From: an uncultured Clostridia bacterium
GTDB taxonomy: Bacteria > Bacillota > Clostridia > Lachnospirales > Lachnospiraceae
Assembly (NCBI GenBank): GCA_946620335.1
Contig: CAMONF010000002.1
Coordinates: 1-9,231, forward strand
DNA length: 9,231 nt
Reading direction: 5' to 3'
The notes below the pieces were generated by a model. It did no database searches and was not told the DNA's origin. It saw only the letters and a program-made list of their open reading frames with translations. The number at the start of each line of letters is the position of its first letter. Position 1 is the stretch's first letter. Positions 6,745 to 9,231 of this stretch are shown in pieces. The translations under genes were made by a program, and so were the position numbers.

Positions 6745-7827
6745 ATGAAGAAAAAAGTATTCCTTTATATAGGTAAGGCTCTCATTTTCAGCCTCCTGCT
6801 CGTCTATCTCCTGGTCCACTACTCCTACGCCGTCCGGCCGGAGCTCTCCCACACCCGCTATAATATCAACGGCTACTACGCGGAGCCCAAGGACTCCCTG
6901 GACGTGGTCTTTGTCGGCTCCAGCGGTACCATGTCCGCTTTTATCCCGCTCAAGGCTTACCAGGAGTTCGGATTCACCTCCTACAATTTCTGCACCAACG
7001 AGACGGCCTACGAGGCCTTTCCCTACTGTGTGAAGGAGGCCTTAAAGAGTCAGACGCCGGATGTCCTTCTCATCGACATCAAGACCCTGGTCCGCCCCTA
7101 CTCCATCAATATGATGCTGGCGGAGGACAGGGAGGGCGATATCCGGTTCAACACGGATTCCTTCAAATGGTCGCCTGACCGGGTTGAATTCCTCTGGCGT
7201 TTCCTGCCTCACACAGCGGACTATCTTCCTTATTTCTTCGACATTCTCAAGTACCATGACCAACCCTTCGACCCGGACAACTGGGACTGTGCGGACCCCT
7301 TCCTGAACCGGGGCTATCATTTCCTCGGCTGGGGCCACGACATCTCCTTCCTGGAGCGGACGGACGATGTCCTGCCCGTCTCCGCCGAAGTCGAATCGAC
7401 CCTCGAGGAAGTGCTGGAAGTCTGCCGCCAGGCTGATCCCGAGATTGAGATTGTCTTCATGTATTACCCCTACGCAGGTCCCATGATCTACACCGACACA
7501 CCCATGGAGTTCCTCAATTACCTTCAGGGCCGAATCGAGGAGGAGGGATATCCCTTCCTCAACTGCCTGGATCACTTCGACGAGTTCAACTTCGACGTGG
7601 ACCGGGACTATTGGAACAACGGCCATTGGAGCATTTTCGGCGCGGAAAAAATCACCGCCTGGATGGGCTCCTACCTGACTGAACATTATGATCTGCCTGA
7701 CCACCGCGGCGAGGCAGCCTACGCCCAGTGGGATGCGGATATCGCGCCTTTCGAAGCCCTCTGCCAGGCAGAGCGCGACAAAGTGAATGGATATGTCAGC
7801 GCCTATCTGGCCACCAGTCAAGGCTGA
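6745..7827 (+). CDS. Membrane-anchored SGNH/DltD-like protein, partner of MBOAT acyltransferase
   Basis: Probably works with the MBOAT protein downstream in moving or removing acyl groups on an extracellular glycan. It is 360 aa from the chosen start. An N-terminal membrane anchor (about 6-26, VFLYIGKALIFSLLLVYLLV) leaves the rest outside. The block I motif is VVFVGSSGTM, with S60 the likely nucleophile. The C-terminal block reads YWNNGHWSIFGAEKIT with H294 as the catalytic histidine candidate. The Asp usual in the DxxH motif is Asn here (N291), so the triad may be incomplete or use another acid. The ATG at 6745 is preferred to the in-frame ATG at 6709 because GGAGAACACC precedes it, as it does the next gene; 6709 has no ribosome site. 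A 97-bp gap separates it from the MBOAT gene. Family assignment is good; the precise reaction is inferred. Confidence 0.8.
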   Translation: MKKKVFLYIGKALIFSLLLVYLLVHYSYAVRPELSHTRYNINGYYAEPKDSLDVVFVGSSGTMSAFIPLKAYQEFGFTSYNFCTNETAYEAFPYCVKEALKSQTPDVLLIDIKTLVRPYSINMMLAEDREGDIRFNTDSFKWSPDRVEFLWRFLPHTADYLPYFFDILKYHDQPFDPDNWDCADPFLNRGYHFLGWGHDISFLERTDDVLPVSAEVESTLEEVLEVCRQADPEIEIVFMYYPYAGPMIYTDTPMEFLNYLQGRIEEEGYPFLNCLDHFDEFNFDVDRDYWNNGHWSIFGAEKITAWMGSYLTEHYDLPDHRGEAAYAQWDADIAPFEALCQAERDKVNGYVSAYLATSQG

Positions 7828-7904
7828 ACGCTGACCCAGGCACCTCTGACCCATTCTTCCGCCTCTTCGCGCCTTCAGCACGGGCCGGCGGGATTTCACA
7901 GTTT

Positions 7905-7920
7905 TTCTCCGGGGGGAGAA
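7905..7920 (+). promoter_or_regulatory. Hairpin covering the MBOAT ribosome binding site
   Basis: TTCTCC and GGAGAA form a six-base-pair stem around a GGGG loop, four bases before the ATG at 7925. The right arm contains the Shine-Dalgarno sequence, so folding would hide it. This may limit translation or couple it to other events. The pairing is certain on paper; its effect is inference. Confidence 0.5.
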
Positions 7921-7924
7921 CACC

Positions 7925-9231
7925 ATGCCTTTATTTTCCTTCAAATTCTTCATCTTTCTCATCGTCACCTTCCTGCTCTACTACTGCCTGCCCAAGCGCT
8001 TTCAGTGGATGGTCCTGCTGGGTGCCAGCATCGTCTTCTACTACCTGGGCGGCGGTCTCAAGGCAGGCATCTTTATCACGACCACCATCCTGACCACCTT
8101 CTTCGGCGCCAGGAAAATGGATGACATCGCCGAGTCCCATGCGGCGGCCCTGAAAAATGCCGACAAGCCCCTGGACCGTGAGGCCAAAAAAGCCCTGAAG
8201 GCGGAAATGAACGCCCGCAAGAGGCGGGTCCTCCGGCTCGTCCTGCTCCTCAACTTCGGTATCCTCGCCGTCCTCAAATACAGCGCTTTCATGGTCGGCA
8301 ACGTGAACGCGGTGGCCGGGCGGATCGCCCCGGGCTTCGCCATCCCCGAGCCCCATTTCCTCCTGCCCCTGGGCATCTCCTTCTACACCTTCCAGACCAT
8401 GGGCTACCTGATCGACGTCTACCGGGGAACCGTCAAGGCGGACCGGAATCTGGCGCAGTTCGCCCTCTTCGGTTCTTATTTCCCCCAGATCCTACAGGGT
8501 CCCATCGGGCAATACGGCGCCCTCGCGCCTCAGCTCCGCGCCGAGCACGATTTTGACCCGGTGCGGTTCCGCAGAGGCTTTCTCCGCATCCTCTGGGGTT
8601 ATTTCAAGTACGTCGTGATCGCGGAGCGGGCCGGCATCCTGGTCAGGGCCATCGTGGACGGCTTCGACGCAGGCAATTACCGGGGACTCACCGTCTTCCT
8701 GGGCGTCTTCTTCTATGGCATCCAGATGTACGGCGACTTCTCCGGCGGCATCGACATCGTCCTGGGCGTCTCCGACCTCTTCGGCATCACCATGATGGAG
8801 AACTTCATCCAGCCCTTCATGGCCCGGTCCGTCTCCGAATTCTGGCAGAGATGGCATGAATCCCTCGGCCACTGGATGGAATCCTACATCTTCTACCCGG
8901 TCGCCCTCTCCAAGCCCTTCTCGAAAATGCAGAAATTCCTCCGGGGAAAGATCGGCACCTACTACGGCAAGACCCTGCCCACCTGCCTGGCATCCGTGAT
9001 CGTCTTCCTGACCGTCGGAATCTGGCACGGAGCGGCCTGGAAATACATCTGCTTCGGCCTCTACCACGGTATCCTGGTCTCTGCGGACACCCTCTTTGCC
9101 AAGCAATTCGAGGACTCTCGGAAGTTCCTCCATATCGACGTGGACTCCTTCTCCTGGAAGCTCTTCCAGATGGTCCGGACCACCTTCCTCATCACCATCG
9201 GCCGCTATTTTGACTGCGCCATCAGCGCGAA
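7925..9231 (+). CDS. MBOAT-family O-acyltransferase, AlgI/DltB-like (partial, C-terminus cut)
   Basis: Polytopic membrane enzyme expected to pass an acyl group, typically acetyl, across the membrane toward a cell-surface polymer. The reading frame is open from the ATG to the window edge (435 codons); family members are usually about 470-500 aa, so only the end is missing. Hallmarks in order: N-terminal membrane segments (5-60), a charged cytoplasmic helix-rich insert (about 63-104), LPLGISFYTFQTMGYLIDVYRG near 147-168, YFPQILQGPIGQY near 185-197, the SEFWQRWHESLGHWM block at 304-318, and the GIWHGAAW motif with H368 as the presumed catalytic histidine. GGGGGGAGAA precedes the ATG within a hairpin. 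It follows the SGNH/DltD-like gene, the usual partner arrangement. Acceptor and acyl donor cannot be read from the sequence; alginate is unlikely in this kind of organism. Confidence 0.93.
   Translation, partial: MPLFSFKFFIFLIVTFLLYYCLPKRFQWMVLLGASIVFYYLGGGLKAGIFITTTILTTFFGARKMDDIAESHAAALKNADKPLDREAKKALKAEMNARKRRVLRLVLLLNFGILAVLKYSAFMVGNVNAVAGRIAPGFAIPEPHFLLPLGISFYTFQTMGYLIDVYRGTVKADRNLAQFALFGSYFPQILQGPIGQYGALAPQLRAEHDFDPVRFRRGFLRILWGYFKYVVIAERAGILVRAIVDGFDAGNYRGLTVFLGVFFYGIQMYGDFSGGIDIVLGVSDLFGITMMENFIQPFMARSVSEFWQRWHESLGHWMESYIFYPVALSKPFSKMQKFLRGKIGTYYGKTLPTCLASVIVFLTVGIWHGAAWKYICFGLYHGILVSADTLFAKQFEDSRKFLHIDVDSFSWKLFQMVRTTFLITIGRYFDCAISA

Noticed and set aside
6424..6852. 142-codon open frame on the minus strand through the repeat cluster
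   Set aside because: Its sequence consists of translated repeat units (RDGSFSH and similar) plus antisense of the SGNH start; such frames are by-products of the repeats.
7042..7968. 308-codon open frame on the minus strand antisense to the SGNH gene
   Set aside because: Shadow of the SGNH gene and the start of the MBOAT gene; no motif, and it crosses the MBOAT ribosome site.
8492..9133. 213-codon open frame on the minus strand antisense to the MBOAT gene
   Set aside because: Acidic, low-complexity translation opposite a gene with all MBOAT hallmarks.

Overview
The window looks like a piece of a moderately GC-rich Firmicutes chromosome, most likely class Clostridia and probably near Lachnospiraceae. 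This assignment is inference. It rests on three things: the style of the two-component pair (YesM/YesN-like), the LplA/LplB/LplC-type sugar uptake operon without its own ATPase, and strong AGGAG-type ribosome binding sites with C/G-ending codons. No rRNA, tRNA, CRISPR array or phage gene is visible.

Layout. (1) Positions 1-614 (minus) hold the N-terminal part of a YesN-like response regulator, cut by the window edge. (2) Positions 836-2581 (minus) hold a complete membrane sensor histidine kinase of the YesM type; 221 bases separate it from the regulator. (3) Positions 2582-2748 are a compact divergent control region with a near-consensus extended -10 on the minus strand and a 9-bp direct repeat spaced 31 bp. 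(4) Positions 2749-6349 (plus) are a three-gene carbohydrate ABC importer: lipoprotein binding protein (DUF3502 type), LplB-like permease and LplC-like permease. A perfect 14-bp hairpin lies between the binding-protein gene and the permeases, and an intrinsic terminator follows the last gene. (5) Positions 6437-6566 hold three copies of a 28-bp repeat with the core GGGACGGTTCC, two direct and one inverted, resembling a REP/REPIN-type element. (6) Positions 6745-9231 (plus) hold a second, unrelated module: a membrane-anchored SGNH/DltD-like protein followed by an MBOAT-family O-acyltransferase (AlgI/DltB-like), the latter cut by the window edge.

How the parts work together. The kinase and regulator probably sense an extracellular sugar or oligosaccharide, directly or through the binding protein, and activate the divergent importer operon. 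The ATP-hydrolysing subunit is absent and is expected to be a shared MsmX/MsmK-type ATPase encoded elsewhere. The SGNH-MBOAT pair probably moves an acyl group across the membrane onto a cell-surface glycan or glycopolymer. It is separated from the importer by a terminator and the repeat cluster, so I see no reason to think the two modules are one functional unit.

I found no clearly new biological system. The most useful points for a second look are the repeat cluster, the matching hairpin-bearing translation start regions of the SGNH and MBOAT genes, the hairpin inside the importer operon, and the atypical ATP-binding motifs of the kinase.
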